This document shows, in pieces, positions 1 to 9,099 of a stretch of DNA of 64,000 nucleotides. Source of the DNA: Collinsella sp. GTDB lineage: Bacteria; Actinomycetota; Coriobacteriia; Coriobacteriales; Coriobacteriaceae. Each line of letters starts with the position of its first letter. Position 1 is the first letter of the stretch. Under the pieces are notes generated by a model. It did not search any database, was not told the DNA's origin, and saw only the letters and a program-made list of their open reading frames with translations. The stretch spans positions 18,998 through 82,997 of the forward strand of contig JAGZWV010000002.1 in assembly GCA_018378775.1 (NCBI GenBank). Direction: 5' to 3'. Made by a program: the position numbers and the translations under genes.

Positions 1-482
1 TGGAAAGCCTCCTGCGCAATACGGCCCAACTCGGTGAGCTGGCCGTTCTCGTACATGGCATTGCTCGTGTTGGAAATCTCGCTGCCGCGATCAATCGCAT
101 CCTTGAGCATGCTGTATTTTTCGGGGTTGTAGTTGTAGGCCTGCTTCATAAACGGGATGAGCGACCAACGACGGTCGAACTGGTAATAACCCAGCGCGTT
201 ATAACCGTCACCGTACGAAAAGCCCTGGTTATAGTTGCCGTGACTCTCGTATTTGGTGAAGTACTTCATCTCGGGAGTCACGTTAACAAACGAAACGCCC
301 TGGACCGACCTCAGCACGCCCGAGAAGGACTGCTGGGTGTAGAGACCCTTATCGATATCGGTGGCATCCGAGGCAACGCCCGGCGTGGGCTCCTCGGCAG
401 CGGCGAGTGCCGGCACGGAAACGGCGCCAAACGAAAGCGCCAGCGTCAGGCCCGCGACAATAGCAGAATGCTTGGGCTGCAT
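1..482 (-). CDS. Secreted protein, possible lysozyme-like domain (3' end missing)
   Basis: The reading frame starts with ATG at 482 and runs off the left edge, so only about 160 N-terminal residues are visible. Residues 1-27 form a signal peptide: a Lys/His-bearing start, a hydrophobic core and an Ala-x-Ala site (VPALA). After it comes a block rich in Tyr, Asn and Gly, including YESHGNYNQ and ALGYYQFDRRW. A Glu-Ser-x-Gly-Asn pattern followed by a GYYQF segment recalls transglycosylase or lysozyme-like enzymes that cut peptidoglycan. That is inference from motif shape only. The gene stands alone, with 137 bp to the next gene on its upstream side. Confidence 0.6.
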   Translation of the reverse strand, partial: MQPKHSAIVAGLTLALSFGAVSVPALAAAEEPTPGVASDATDIDKGLYTQQSFSGVLRSVQGVSFVNVTPEMKYFTKYESHGNYNQGFSYGDGYNALGYYQFDRRWSLIPFMKQAYNYNPEKYSMLKDAIDRGSEISNTSNAMYENGQLTELGRIAQEAF

Positions 483-619
483 AAGATCCTCCCTGCATTG
501 GTGTAGTTAAAGTGCAGTTTGCAAAGATAAAAATAAGTATTGCAGCTCGCCCGTTGTTGCACAACAACCCCTCGGTAAACGGCAACAACCCTCCGCGAAA
601 TCCGCGAAATCTAAAGGAA

Positions 620-1039
620 TTAAACAAACTGGTCGTCGGGCACCAGAAGAAGATCGCCGTAGCGTCCCATCAGCCCGTCTCTCAACTGACAGAAAGCGGG
701 GATATAGACGTTCAAGATGCGCTGAATCAAATCTTGAGCGAGCTTGTTGTCGTAGATATGGACGTTCGTATTGCGGTCTCTGAGCATGTCTAGCCAGGCC
801 GCCTCATCAATAAAGTCGTAGAATCGGTACGACTCCTTCAAGATGGCACGAGGAGACCCCGACGCGGCAAGCGTGGCGCCCTCATACTCGAGCAGACGCT
901 TAAGGAGCTTCCAGCTCAGTTCAAATTGAAGATTGAACTTATTAATCAATCCACTCTGAACAAAATCATTGTTGAGATCCTGATTGGGCGCATCCTCAAG
1001 ATTCGCCAAGGCGCTAACAAAGTTCTCATATTTTTTCAT
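620..1039 (-). CDS. HepT-like HEPN ribonuclease toxin (nucleotidyltransferase substrate-binding family)
   Basis: This 139-residue helical protein matches the HI0074/HepT family, the partner of MntA-type nucleotidyltransferases. The HEPN signature R-x4-H-x-Y is visible as RNTNVHIY at about residues 89-96, preceded by the usual FELSWKLLK helix. In characterised MntA/HepT pairs HepT is an RNase toxin and the partner silences it by adding AMP to a Tyr near this motif. The start overlaps the 3' end of the upstream nucleotidyltransferase gene by 14 bp, so translation is probably coupled. The assignment as a toxin-antitoxin pair follows from the family and the gene order and has not been tested here. 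Confidence 0.85.
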   Translation of the reverse strand: MKKYENFVSALANLEDAPNQDLNNDFVQSGLINKFNLQFELSWKLLKRLLEYEGATLAASGSPRAILKESYRFYDFIDEAAWLDMLRDRNTNVHIYDNKLAQDLIQRILNVYIPAFCQLRDGLMGRYGDLLLVPDDQFV

Positions 1040-1313
1040 ACAGAATCACACCATCCCTGGCAATCTCATCGAGCAATTGCTGCGATAGGGACTCGTCGAG
1101 ATTGACGACATCTACATCTAAAAGAGTATCAAGATGTTCCTCGATCAAATATGAGAAACGGCCGAAATCCCGGCAACCTGCTACGGCGATGTCAATATCG
1201 CTCTTGGGCAAGTTGTCGCCTCGAGCACGAGAACCAAACAACACGACCTTCTCGGCGTCACATTCCCGAGCAAAAACTTCAATTTGCTTATACACCTTGT
1301 CGAGAGATGCCAT
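1026..1313 (-). CDS. MntA-like minimal nucleotidyltransferase antitoxin
   Basis: This 95-residue protein has the nucleotidyltransferase motif GSRARGD at about 27-33, followed by SDIDIAV. That gives the G-S-x10-D-x-D metal-binding arrangement of the Pol beta superfamily, and the size fits MNT-domain antitoxins. It overlaps the downstream HEPN gene and begins nine bases after the rrf2 stop codon, with the ribosome-binding site (AGGG) formed at the rrf2 end. All three genes could therefore share one transcript. The expected role is AMPylation of the HEPN partner. Confidence 0.85.
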   Translation of the reverse strand: MASLDKVYKQIEVFARECDAEKVVLFGSRARGDNLPKSDIDIAVAGCRDFGRFSYLIEEHLDTLLDVDVVNLDESLSQQLLDEIARDGVILYEKI

Positions 1314-1321
1314 TTGCAGCC

Positions 1322-1753
1322 CTACAGCTTAATGTCAAAGTTGATCTCGGGGACGGCGGCCAGGTCGGCCAACGTCACGCCGTCGACGTACTTTTCGATC
1401 ACGTCATCCAGACCGCGCCAGAACTTGACGGTCGAGCACAAATCGCTACGGGTGCAGCTGTTGTCGATGCCATCGCACGCCACCGGAGCCGTGCTGCCCT
1501 CAACGGCACGCAGGATGTCGCCGGCACGCACCTCGGCCGGGTCCTTGGCCATCATGTAGCCGCCGCCCTTGCCGCGCACGCTCTTAAGCAGGCCCGCCTT
1601 CATAAGCGGACGAACCAGCTGCTCCAGATACTTTTGCGAGATGTGCTCGCGGTCGGCAACCTCGCGCAAGGCAATCTTGCCCTCGGCGTCGCCCAGCGCC
1701 GCGATATAGATCATTAACCGGAGGGCATAGCGGCCCTTGGAAGAAATGAGCAT
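1322..1753 (-). CDS. Rrf2/IscR-family Fe-S-sensing transcriptional regulator
   Basis: The 143-residue protein starts at MLISSKGRYALR, the standard Rrf2 start; an in-frame upstream extension to 1831 lacks family resemblance. A winged-helix domain (LREVADREHISQKYLEQL) is followed by three cysteines spaced C-x6-C-x5-C (ACDGIDNSC...DLC), close to the [2Fe-2S]-binding cysteines of IscR (C-x5-C-x5-C). It is transcribed away from the suf operon, with an inverted repeat in the shared region, so it most likely represses suf and itself according to Fe-S status. This role is inferred from family and position. Confidence 0.9.
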   Translation of the reverse strand: MLISSKGRYALRLMIYIAALGDAEGKIALREVADREHISQKYLEQLVRPLMKAGLLKSVRGKGGGYMMAKDPAEVRAGDILRAVEGSTAPVACDGIDNSCTRSDLCSTVKFWRGLDDVIEKYVDGVTLADLAAVPEINFDIKL

Positions 1754-1794
1754 ACCTACCCTCCCATCGCATCTGGAACAACATGACCAGGTTT

Positions 1795-1850
1795 GTTTGT
1801 CCCAAATCTTAAGTAATTGGGACAAACACAACAGGTTATTTTGTCCCAGA
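1795..1850. promoter_or_regulatory. Probable Rrf2 operator: perfect inverted repeat plus a third half-site
   Basis: GTTTGTCCCAA (1795-1805) and TTGGGACAAAC (1817-1827) are perfect 11-bp inverted arms one helical turn apart. A third half-site TTTTGTCCCA lies at 1839-1848. The site is between the divergent rrf2 and suf genes, where an autoregulating Rrf2 repressor would bind. Confidence 0.7.
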
Positions 1851-1885
1851 ATTTGAAAAGTCGAGTGGATTAGTCGGGTTTTCCC

Positions 1886-1913
1886 TTGACTAACGCCGAA
1901 CCCATAGTAACTT
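1886..1913 (+). promoter_or_regulatory. Candidate suf promoter
   Basis: TTGACT at 1886-1891 and TAACTT at 1908-1913 are separated by 16 bp and lie 65 bp before sufC. The -35 box is half of another small inverted repeat, TTAGTC (1870-1875) with GACTAA (1888-1893), which may be a second protein-binding site. Confidence 0.45.
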
Positions 1914-1977
1914 TATTCCGAGAAGATTCCTAGGGTTTAGTACACCTATGAGTACACCATACACAGAGAGGGACAGC

Positions 1978-2778
1978 ATGAGCGCAAATCCGCTGCTTTC
2001 CATCGAAGGTCTGACCGCCTCCGTGGACGAGAAGACCATCCTCCACAACGTCAACCTTAACGTCGCCGCCGGCGAGACCCACGTGCTGATGGGACCCAAC
2101 GGCGCCGGCAAGTCCACCCTCGGCCACCTGGTCATGGGCGACCCCGTTTACACGGTCAACGACGGCCGCATCGTCTTTGACGGCCAGGACATCACCGAGC
2201 TCACCACCGACAAGCGCTCACGCGCCGGCCTGTTCCTGAGCTTCCAAGCCCCGGTCGAGATCCCTGGCGTGCCGCTGTCGAGCTTTTTGCGCGCCAGCAT
2301 CGCCGGCCGCCCCGGCCTGGAGATGAAGGGCAAGGAGTTCCGCCGTCGCGTCAAGGAGCTCGCGGCCGAGCTCAACATGGATACCGCCTATCTCAACCGC
2401 GAGCTGGGCGTAGGCTTCTCAGGCGGCGAGAAGAAGAAGGTCGAGATGCTCCAGCTTCTGCTGCTGCAGCCCAAGCTCGCCATTCTGGACGAGACCGACT
2501 CCGGCCTGGACGTCGACGCCCTGTCCACCGTCAGCCACGGCATGGATGCCTACCGCAAGAGCTGCGACGGCTCCATGCTCATCATCACGCACAATACGCG
2601 CATCCTGGAGCACCTGGATGTCGACCGCGTCCACGTTATGGTCAAGGGCCACATCGTGCGCGAGGACGACGCCTCGCTCATCCCCTGGATCGACAAGAAC
2701 GGCTTTGAGACCTTCGAGCATGAGGCCGCCGAGCAGCGCGCCCAGGCCGAAGCCGCCGCTGCCGAGCAGCAGGCGTAA
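1978..2778 (+). CDS. sufC: SufC, Fe-S assembly ATPase
   Basis: The 266-residue ABC-type ATPase of the SufBCD scaffold complex works in the cytosol. Walker A GPNGAGKST is at 39-47. The signature GFSGGEKKK and Walker B LAILDETDSGLD follow in the usual order. ATG at 1978 is preferred over ATG at 1948 because AGAGAGGGA sits just before it and the protein then starts like other SufC proteins. It is the first gene of sufCBDSU, followed by sufB after 12 bp. It lacks membrane segments and belongs to the soluble ABC ATPases. Confidence 0.96.
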   Translation: MSANPLLSIEGLTASVDEKTILHNVNLNVAAGETHVLMGPNGAGKSTLGHLVMGDPVYTVNDGRIVFDGQDITELTTDKRSRAGLFLSFQAPVEIPGVPLSSFLRASIAGRPGLEMKGKEFRRRVKELAAELNMDTAYLNRELGVGFSGGEKKKVEMLQLLLLQPKLAILDETDSGLDVDALSTVSHGMDAYRKSCDGSMLIITHNTRILEHLDVDRVHVMVKGHIVREDDASLIPWIDKNGFETFEHEAAEQRAQAEAAAAEQQA

Positions 2779-2790
2779 AGGGGCGACGCA

Positions 2791-4203
2791 ATGACCAAGA
2801 ACCGCACCGAGGTCGCGGACATCGACCGCAGCCTCTACGACTTCACCTATGGCGAGGAGGGATTCGAGCGCCTCGATGCCGGCATCACGCCCGACATCGT
2901 GCGCGAGATCAGCGCCAAGAAGGACGAGCCACAGTGGATGCTCGACCTGCGTCTGAAGTCCCTCGAGATCTTTAACCGCTTCCCGGACCCGACGTGGGGA
3001 CCCTCCATCGAGGGTCTGGACATGGACAACATCGTCACCTACGTCAAACCCAACACCGACCAAAAGCACGACTGGGAGTCGGTGCCCGACGACATCAAGA
3101 ACACCTTTGAGCGCCTGGGTATCCCCGAGGCCGAGCGCAGCTACCTGGCGGGCGTCGGCGCGCAGTACGACTCCGAGCTCGTCTACCACAACATGCAGGA
3201 CACCGCGTCCAAGATGGGCATCGTCTACTCCGGCATCGAGGAGGCCCTGCACGATCCGCGGTGGGAGCCGCTCATCCACGAGAAGTTTATGACGCTCATC
3301 CCGCCCACCGACCACAAGTTTGCGGCTCTGCACGGCGCCGTGTGGTCGGGCGGCTCGTTTGTCTACGTGCCCAAGGGCACCAAGTTGGACTTCCCGCTGC
3401 AGAGCTACTTCCGCCTCAACGCCAAGGGTGCCGGCCAGTTTGAGCACACGCTCATCATCGTCGAGGACGATGCCGACCTGCACTTTATCGAGGGTTGCTC
3501 CGCGCCCAAGTACAACGTGGCCAACCTCCACGCCGGCGCCGTCGAGCTCTTTGTGGGCAAGCGTGCGCACCTGCGCTACTCGACCATCGAGAACTGGTCC
3601 AAGAACATGTACAACCTCAACACCAAGCGTGCGCGCGTGGACGAGGACGGCGACATCGAGTGGATCAGCGGCTCCTTCGGTAGCCACGTGGGCTACCTCT
3701 ACCCCATGAGTGTGCTCAACGGCCGCCGCGCCCGGTCGAGCTTTACCGGCATCACCTTTGCCGGCGCCGGGCAGAACCTCGATACCGGCTGTAAGGTCGT
3801 GCTCAACGCCCCCGAGACCTCGGCAACCGTCGAGACCAAGGGCATCTCCAAGAGCGGCGGCATTCAGACCTTCCGCAGCTCCATCGTGGCCACGCCCAAG
3901 GCCGAGGGTTCCAAGGCAACCGTGAGCTGCCAGTCGCTCATGCTCGACGACCAGAGCCGCTCCGACACCATCCCCGCCATGGACATCCGCGCCAAGAACG
4001 TCGACATCGGCCACGAGGCCACCATCGGCCGCATCGGCGACGACAAGGTGTTCTACCTGATGAGCCGCGGCATCTCGGAGGAAGAGGCCCGCACCATGAT
4101 CGTCAACGGCTTTGCCAACCCGGTCTCCAAGGAGCTGCCGCTGGAGTACGCCGTCGAGATGAACAACCTGATCAAGCTCGAGATGGAAGGAGCGATCGGA
4201 TAA
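2791..4203 (+). CDS. sufB: SufB, Fe-S cluster scaffold subunit
   Basis: A 470-residue protein of normal SufB length. Family landmarks include the N-terminal YDFTYGEEGFERLDAGI, the central FVYVPKG block, the beta-helix region with FIEGCSAP, and the C-terminal ISKSGG...SRSDTIPAMDI and GHEATIGRI blocks. SufB is where nascent clusters form, in complex with SufC and SufD. The stop TAA shares its last A with the sufD start, so translation is coupled. Confidence 0.96.
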   Translation: MTKNRTEVADIDRSLYDFTYGEEGFERLDAGITPDIVREISAKKDEPQWMLDLRLKSLEIFNRFPDPTWGPSIEGLDMDNIVTYVKPNTDQKHDWESVPDDIKNTFERLGIPEAERSYLAGVGAQYDSELVYHNMQDTASKMGIVYSGIEEALHDPRWEPLIHEKFMTLIPPTDHKFAALHGAVWSGGSFVYVPKGTKLDFPLQSYFRLNAKGAGQFEHTLIIVEDDADLHFIEGCSAPKYNVANLHAGAVELFVGKRAHLRYSTIENWSKNMYNLNTKRARVDEDGDIEWISGSFGSHVGYLYPMSVLNGRRARSSFTGITFAGAGQNLDTGCKVVLNAPETSATVETKGISKSGGIQTFRSSIVATPKAEGSKATVSCQSLMLDDQSRSDTIPAMDIRAKNVDIGHEATIGRIGDDKVFYLMSRGISEEEARTMIVNGFANPVSKELPLEYAVEMNNLIKLEMEGAIG

Positions 4204-5474
4204 TGAAACAGACCACGAACACCGCTGCTACCGCCCTTGAGCAGGTCAACGCGATGCCGGCCGCCACTTGGGGCTGGCTGAAGATGAATCAGACCAAGCT
4301 CGAGCTCTCTGACGAGCTTGCCGCCGCTCCCACCGAGGCCGTTGAGGTCGAGGGCTTGGACGAGCAGTTTACTGGCGTGGCAGACGCGTTCGAAGCCGCC
4401 ATGGACACCATGGCCGAGCGCTTCCCCGAGCGCCGCGCCTCCGCCCCCGGCGACGCCGCCGACCGCGCCCGCATCACGCCTGAGACCGAGCTCGACGTGC
4501 CCGCCACCTCCATCTACCAGGCCGGCGCCATCAAGCTCGAGGAGGAGCTCTCCCCTGCCGAGGCCTTCGAGACTGGCATGGGCGAGGCTACCTACACCTA
4601 CCTGGCCGACCACGCCACCAAGCGCGTCGTCATCGATGTGCCCGCATACAAGCACGCCACGGTTACCGTGCGCGTGAGTGGCGTCGACGCTGCCGCGGCC
4701 ATCGCCGCCATCGATGTCGTCGCCCGTCCGCAGGCAACGCTCGACCTGCGCATAGCCCCGGACTCCCCCGTTGCCGGCCAAGGCGTCGTGGGCTCCGCGC
4801 TACGCGTGTGCGCCCACGAGTACGCCACCGTCAACGTGACCTGCACGCAGACGCTCGACGATAGCTGGATCGCGCTCGACGACACCGGCCTGTTCCTGGA
4901 CGAGGGCGCGCGCGTCAACGTGCAGCACACCGTCCTGGGTGCTGGCGCCAGCGCCACCGGCCTTGCCGGCGACCTGTTGGGCGATACCGCCAAGGTGACG
5001 ATCGATACCGATTACCTGGGCGCCCGCGAGCAGGTGCGCGACTTTAACTACGAGCTGCGCCACCGCGGCCGCAAGACCGAGTGCGAGATCGACGCCAACG
5101 GCGTGCTGACTGGCACGTCCAAGAAGGTCTACCGTGGCACCATCGACCTCGTGCACGGTTGCAAGGGCGCAACCGGCACCGAGCGCGAGACGGCGCTCTT
5201 GGCCAACAAGGGCGTCGACAACAAGACCGTCCCCGTCATCCTCTGCGACGAGGACGACGTTGCCGGCAACCACGGCGCCACCATCGGTCACGTCCGCGAC
5301 GAGCAGCTGTTCTACCTCGCCTGCCGCGGCCTTGACCAAAACGCCGCCGAGGACCTGTTCATCCGCGCCAAGCTGGAGGACGCCGCACTTTCCACCACCG
5401 ACGAGCGCACCCGCGCCGCCGTCGTCCGCCTAGGCAACAACCTGATCGACAACTTTGAAGAGGAGCTCGCATGA
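4203..5474 (+). CDS. sufD: SufD, Fe-S assembly subunit
   Basis: The 423-residue SufB paralogue pairs with SufB on two SufC subunits. The C-terminal half has the family core, including a GHVRDEQLFYL segment that mirrors the SufB GRIGDDKVFYL segment. The N-terminal 150 residues are Ala/Glu-rich and variable, as is usual for SufD. The start overlaps the sufB stop by one base and the end overlaps sufS by four (ATGA). It is the third gene in the operon. Confidence 0.93.
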   Translation: MKQTTNTAATALEQVNAMPAATWGWLKMNQTKLELSDELAAAPTEAVEVEGLDEQFTGVADAFEAAMDTMAERFPERRASAPGDAADRARITPETELDVPATSIYQAGAIKLEEELSPAEAFETGMGEATYTYLADHATKRVVIDVPAYKHATVTVRVSGVDAAAAIAAIDVVARPQATLDLRIAPDSPVAGQGVVGSALRVCAHEYATVNVTCTQTLDDSWIALDDTGLFLDEGARVNVQHTVLGAGASATGLAGDLLGDTAKVTIDTDYLGAREQVRDFNYELRHRGRKTECEIDANGVLTGTSKKVYRGTIDLVHGCKGATGTERETALLANKGVDNKTVPVILCDEDDVAGNHGATIGHVRDEQLFYLACRGLDQNAAEDLFIRAKLEDAALSTTDERTRAAVVRLGNNLIDNFEEELA

Positions 5475-6796
5475 TCGACACCGAGCACGTTAAATGCGAC
5501 ACCTGTACTGCCCCCGAGCCCATGGAGCTCGACGCCAGCGACGAGGCTTCGCGCGGCTGGCCCACCGTGGACATCGAGACCAACCCCTACAAGGGCCAGT
5601 TCCCGCTGTTCCAGCAGCACCCCGAGATCGCCTTCCTCGATAGCGCCGCCACCGCGCAGCGCCCCGCCTGCGTGCTCGACGCCGAGCGCGACTTCTACCA
5701 GCGTATGAACGCCAACCCCCTGCGCGGCCTGTACTCGCTGTCCGTCGAGGCCACCGATGCCATCGCGAAGGTCCGCCAGCAGATCGCCGACCTCATCGGC
5801 GCCGCCCAGGCCAACGAGGTCGTCTTCACCCGCAACACGAGCGAGTCGCTCAACCTGGTCGCCAAGAGCTTTGCACCCACGGTGCTCGAGCCCGGTGACG
5901 AGGTCGTCATCACCATCATGGAGCACCACTCCAACCTGATTCCGTGGCAGCAGGTCTGCCGCGAGACCGGCGCCAAGCTCGTCTACCTCTACCCTACCAA
6001 GACCGGCCAGCTCACCACCGAGGAGGTTCTTGCCAAGGTGGGTCCCAAGACCAAGATTCTGGCCGTGGGTCAGGTTTCTAACGTGCTGGGCGTCGAGAAC
6101 CCGGTCAAGAACCTCGGCAAGCTCGTCCACAAGTACGGCGGCTATCTGGTCGTCGACGGCGCGCAGTCGCTGCCGCACATGCCGGTCGATGTGGCCGACC
6201 TGGGAGCCGACTTCTTTGCCTTTAGCGCACACAAGGCCATGGGCCCCATGGGCATCGGCGTGCTGTGGGGCAAGATGGACCTGCTCAACGCCATGCCGCC
6301 CATGCTCACCGGCGGCGAAATGATCGATTCGGTCACCGAGCAGGACGCCGTCTGGGCGCCCGTCCCCGAGAAATTCGAAGCCGGCACGCAGGACGCCGCC
6401 GGCATCTTCGCCACGGGTGCGGCACTCGACTACCTGGTCAACACGGTGGGTTACGAGAACATCCAGGCCCGCGAGCAGGCACTCGTCCACTATCTGATGG
6501 GCGAACTCATGCAGCTCGACTTTGTCCAAATCATCGGTTCCATCTACTGGGACAACCACCACGGCGTTGTGAGCTTTAACGTCAAGGGAATTCACCCGCA
6601 CGACGTCGCGAGCATCATGGACATGGACGGCGTCTGCATCCGCGCCGGCCACCACTGCGCTCAGCCGCTGCTCACCTGGCTGGGCGTCGAGAACCTTGCC
6701 TGCTGCCGCGCCAGCGTGGCCTTCTACAACGACAAGGCCGACATCGACAAGTTCATCGCCGGCCTGCATCACGTTTGGAGCACGTTCAATGGGTAA
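5471..6796 (+). CDS. sufS: SufS, cysteine desulfurase
   Basis: The 441-residue PLP enzyme is a class II (SufS-type) desulfurase and supplies sulfur from cysteine to the Suf machinery. The PLP lysine lies in FSAHKAMGPMGIG and the persulfide cysteine in RAGHHCAQPLL. About 35 residues at the N terminus precede the usual start and carry a C-D-T-C pair (KCDTCTAPEP), which could be extra or could bind metal. ATG overlaps the sufD stop, which supports this start. The 3' end overlaps sufU by eight bases. Confidence 0.95.
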   Translation: MIDTEHVKCDTCTAPEPMELDASDEASRGWPTVDIETNPYKGQFPLFQQHPEIAFLDSAATAQRPACVLDAERDFYQRMNANPLRGLYSLSVEATDAIAKVRQQIADLIGAAQANEVVFTRNTSESLNLVAKSFAPTVLEPGDEVVITIMEHHSNLIPWQQVCRETGAKLVYLYPTKTGQLTTEEVLAKVGPKTKILAVGQVSNVLGVENPVKNLGKLVHKYGGYLVVDGAQSLPHMPVDVADLGADFFAFSAHKAMGPMGIGVLWGKMDLLNAMPPMLTGGEMIDSVTEQDAVWAPVPEKFEAGTQDAAGIFATGAALDYLVNTVGYENIQAREQALVHYLMGELMQLDFVQIIGSIYWDNHHGVVSFNVKGIHPHDVASIMDMDGVCIRAGHHCAQPLLTWLGVENLACCRASVAFYNDKADIDKFIAGLHHVWSTFNG

Positions 6797-7223
6797 TCTG
6801 TACACCTCCACCACGTTTATGGAGCACAACTCGCACCCCGACTATAAGTACGAGATGGATGCCCCCACGCATGAGCACGACGGCATCAACCCCAGCTGTG
6901 GCGACGAGCTCACCTTGCAGCTGCGTGTCGAGAAGGGCGTGATCGAGGAGGCCTCGTTTACCGGGCACGGCTGCGCCATCAGCCAGGCCAGCGCCGACAT
7001 CATGGCCGACCTCATCACCGGCGAGACGGTCGAGGAGGCTCGTCGCCTGGCAGGGCTTTTCCTGGCCATGATCCGCGGCGAGCAGCTCTCCGAGGAAGAC
7101 CTGGAAGATTTGGACGAGGCCGCCCAGCTCCAGGACATTTCGCACATGCCCGCCCGCGTCAAATGCGCCGAGCTCGCCTGGCGCACCCTCGACGGCATGC
7201 TCGAGGGGCAAGCTAACCAGTAG
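6789..7223 (+). CDS. sufU: SufU, sulfur-transfer / scaffold protein
   Basis: The 144-residue NifU-N-like protein has the three zinc-binding cysteines of SufU in PSCGDEL, GHGCAISQAS and ARVKCAELAW, with the SufU-type insertion between the second and third. In Firmicutes SufU is a zinc-dependent acceptor of sulfur from SufS. ATG at 6789 lies inside the end of sufS; an open frame upstream of it in the same frame has no resemblance to the family. It is the last gene of the operon, and a terminator follows 30 bp later. Confidence 0.93.
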   Translation: MGNLYTSTTFMEHNSHPDYKYEMDAPTHEHDGINPSCGDELTLQLRVEKGVIEEASFTGHGCAISQASADIMADLITGETVEEARRLAGLFLAMIRGEQLSEEDLEDLDEAAQLQDISHMPARVKCAELAWRTLDGMLEGQANQ

Positions 7224-7253
7224 CGTATGCCCCGAATCCAAGGTTTTTGATTG

Positions 7254-7286
7254 CAGAGCCGCCCGATACGGGCGGCTCTGTTTTTT
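7254..7286 (+). terminator. suf operon terminator
   Basis: An 11-bp perfect stem (CAGAGCCGCCC / GGGCGGCTCTG) with a GATAC loop is followed by six T. Confidence 0.92.
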
Positions 7287-7287
7287 C

Positions 7288-7883
7288 CTAATGAGCACAG
7301 ATGCACAAAGTCCGCGCGTCCGGCGCCCCGTCTGACATTTGCCTCACAGCCAGACGCGAACACGGGCGTTTTCCACAGCACCAAAGGCCTGCGGCAGGGC
7401 CCCGGGCCCGCCAAGCAATGTGCCAAGCCCCGTTCTGCGAAGCTCCGACTCGCTTCGCGCCTACCGCAGACGGGTCCCATAGGGAGCGGCGTGCATTTTT
7501 GCGAGTATTCAGCACGCCAAGCTGTGTGTATACACATCGAAAGCGTTAATCAACGTCTTTAGGCGCATATATATTGTGTTTTAGAACAAGCATCGCGGTC
7601 TGACGGGACGCAGGCACGTGCTTCGGGGGCGCAACGGCGAGAATCAATAGCTTCGGGACCCGTATGTTGCAAGATTGCGGCGGTGCCGACAGCACCACGA
7701 TGCTGAAAACTCGGTTTATTGCACGGCGCAGACGGGGGTAGGCACGGGCAAATCCGGACTGAGCCGTTATTTTATGCAAGATGGCGATTGTTCTATGCAT
7801 ATTAAGAAGTGCAGTTACCGTACCAAGCTTTTAAACGCTGGTTGCGGCGTATGGACGACCCCAGCTGCGGTGAACAGGCGACC
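7288..7883. other. Intergenic stretch without a recognisable gene
   Basis: About 600 bp lie between the suf terminator and the 3' end of the transposase gene. Short open frames exist on both strands, but none has a ribosome-binding site or a protein-like composition. No tRNA, CRISPR or strong hairpin is visible. The right half becomes AT-richer (around 7560-7810), which would suit the far end of the transposase locus. Confidence 0.5.
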
Positions 7884-8696
7884 CTACATCACGTTTCCGC
7901 CAGCCCTCATCGCCGTTCGCGCGCGGGCGCGCACGATACGAGAGACGCTACTTTTGCCAATCCCGGTATAGCGCTCAATCTGGCGCACCGTGAAACCGGC
8001 ATCGTGCAATCCAACAATAACGGTATCACGCTGCGCCGGCGGTGCAGTTTTAACCCCATTGAGCGGAACCCCGAGGCTCTTCGCCATCTTGTCGGCAAAG
8101 GCGTGGCGTTCCCACTCTGTCTCTTTCATATCGCACAGCGCCGGCTCGCTACCGTCGGGCGTCGAAAGCGAATAGGCAGCAAAGGCCTCGGCAGAACCAA
8201 AAAGCTCAAGCACGCAAGAAGGATCGCAAAATCCCCTCGTGGCATCTGCCGCATCACTGTCGTAAGCGCGCAGATGTTCCGCAAAGCTGCTCCAGGGATA
8301 ACGCTCGATTAGGCTAACGCCCGCCTCCTGCGGATCGGCGTGTACGGAACGAATAGCCTCCATCACCTGCCAGTCGGTATCGAGCGAGCGCCGGTCAAAA
8401 CGGTTCTGGAACAGATGGCCCGTGCGCCCCGTGTGTTTATTGAACCGCCGCGCGTACGTCAAGAGCAGCCGGTGCATCGCAGCGCTCATCCTGTCCTCGT
8501 AATCTGCAAGCACCAAATGCACGTGATTGCCCATAAGGCACCAGGCGATAACCGTCACACCCTCCTCGCGGCAGCACTCGCGCATCAGCTCCAAAAACTC
8601 CCACCGGTCTTCATCGCCCTCAAAGATGAGCTGCTTGCCCGCACCGCGAGCACAGACATGGTAAAAGCCGGTAACCGTTCTCCAAACGCGCTGCAT
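7884..8696 (-). mobile_element. REP-associated Y1-type tyrosine transposase (RAYT-like)
   Basis: The 270-residue protein has the HUH motif MGNHVHLVL at about residues 50-58 and a following Tyr helix (LLTYARRFNKH), as in IS200/Y1 relatives and RAYTs. The conserved HLFQNRF...RSVHADPQEAG block and YPWSSF match single-copy RAYT proteins. The C-terminal end bears a helix-turn-helix (FTVRQIERYTGIGKSSVSRI). ATG at 8696 follows GAAGGGAG; the frame stays open to 8909 without resemblance. No terminal repeats were recognised. Such proteins act on palindromic REP sequences, and palindromic repeats abound in this window, but no link between them is shown. Confidence 0.85.
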
Positions 8697-9099
8697 GGCG
8701 CTCCCTTCGCCGGGATCTGCTTGCCATCCAATACAGCACGATTGAAGCGTGCCATCAAAACATTCACGCAAAACAATACACTCGCGCGGCCAAAGGCAGT
8801 AAACAGGCGGCGAACGGCACCGTTGCAACAGGTCAACCCCTGCAACACTTACAAGAGCCGACCAAAAGCTTGCCCAAGACGGACCCCCTCTACGGAAGTT
8901 CACGACCACAGAACATAGAGTTAAACCGTTTCAATTAAAACTTCCGGACTTCTCGCTACGAAAACTGAGCCGTTCGCCGAATATTCCGTGCATTTCGCGG
9001 TATTATAGGGGCTGCATGTCATGTCCCTTTCGAAGGGTCGCCCGGCAATCGCCAGCCACGACCCCCAGACGGGACGCCAACACGATAGAGAGGAGAGGC
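8697..9099. other. Divergent intergenic region before the NifU-like gene
   Basis: No gene is supported here. Near the right end TATTAT (9001-9006) could be a -10 element for the NifU-like/GGGtGRT pair, but no matching -35 is obvious. The ribosome-binding site GAGAGGAGAGG precedes the ATG at 9100. Confidence 0.4.

Noticed and set aside
7251..7562. Plus-strand frame of 103 codons after the suf terminator
   Set aside because: It starts inside the terminator and has no ribosome-binding site or family resemblance.
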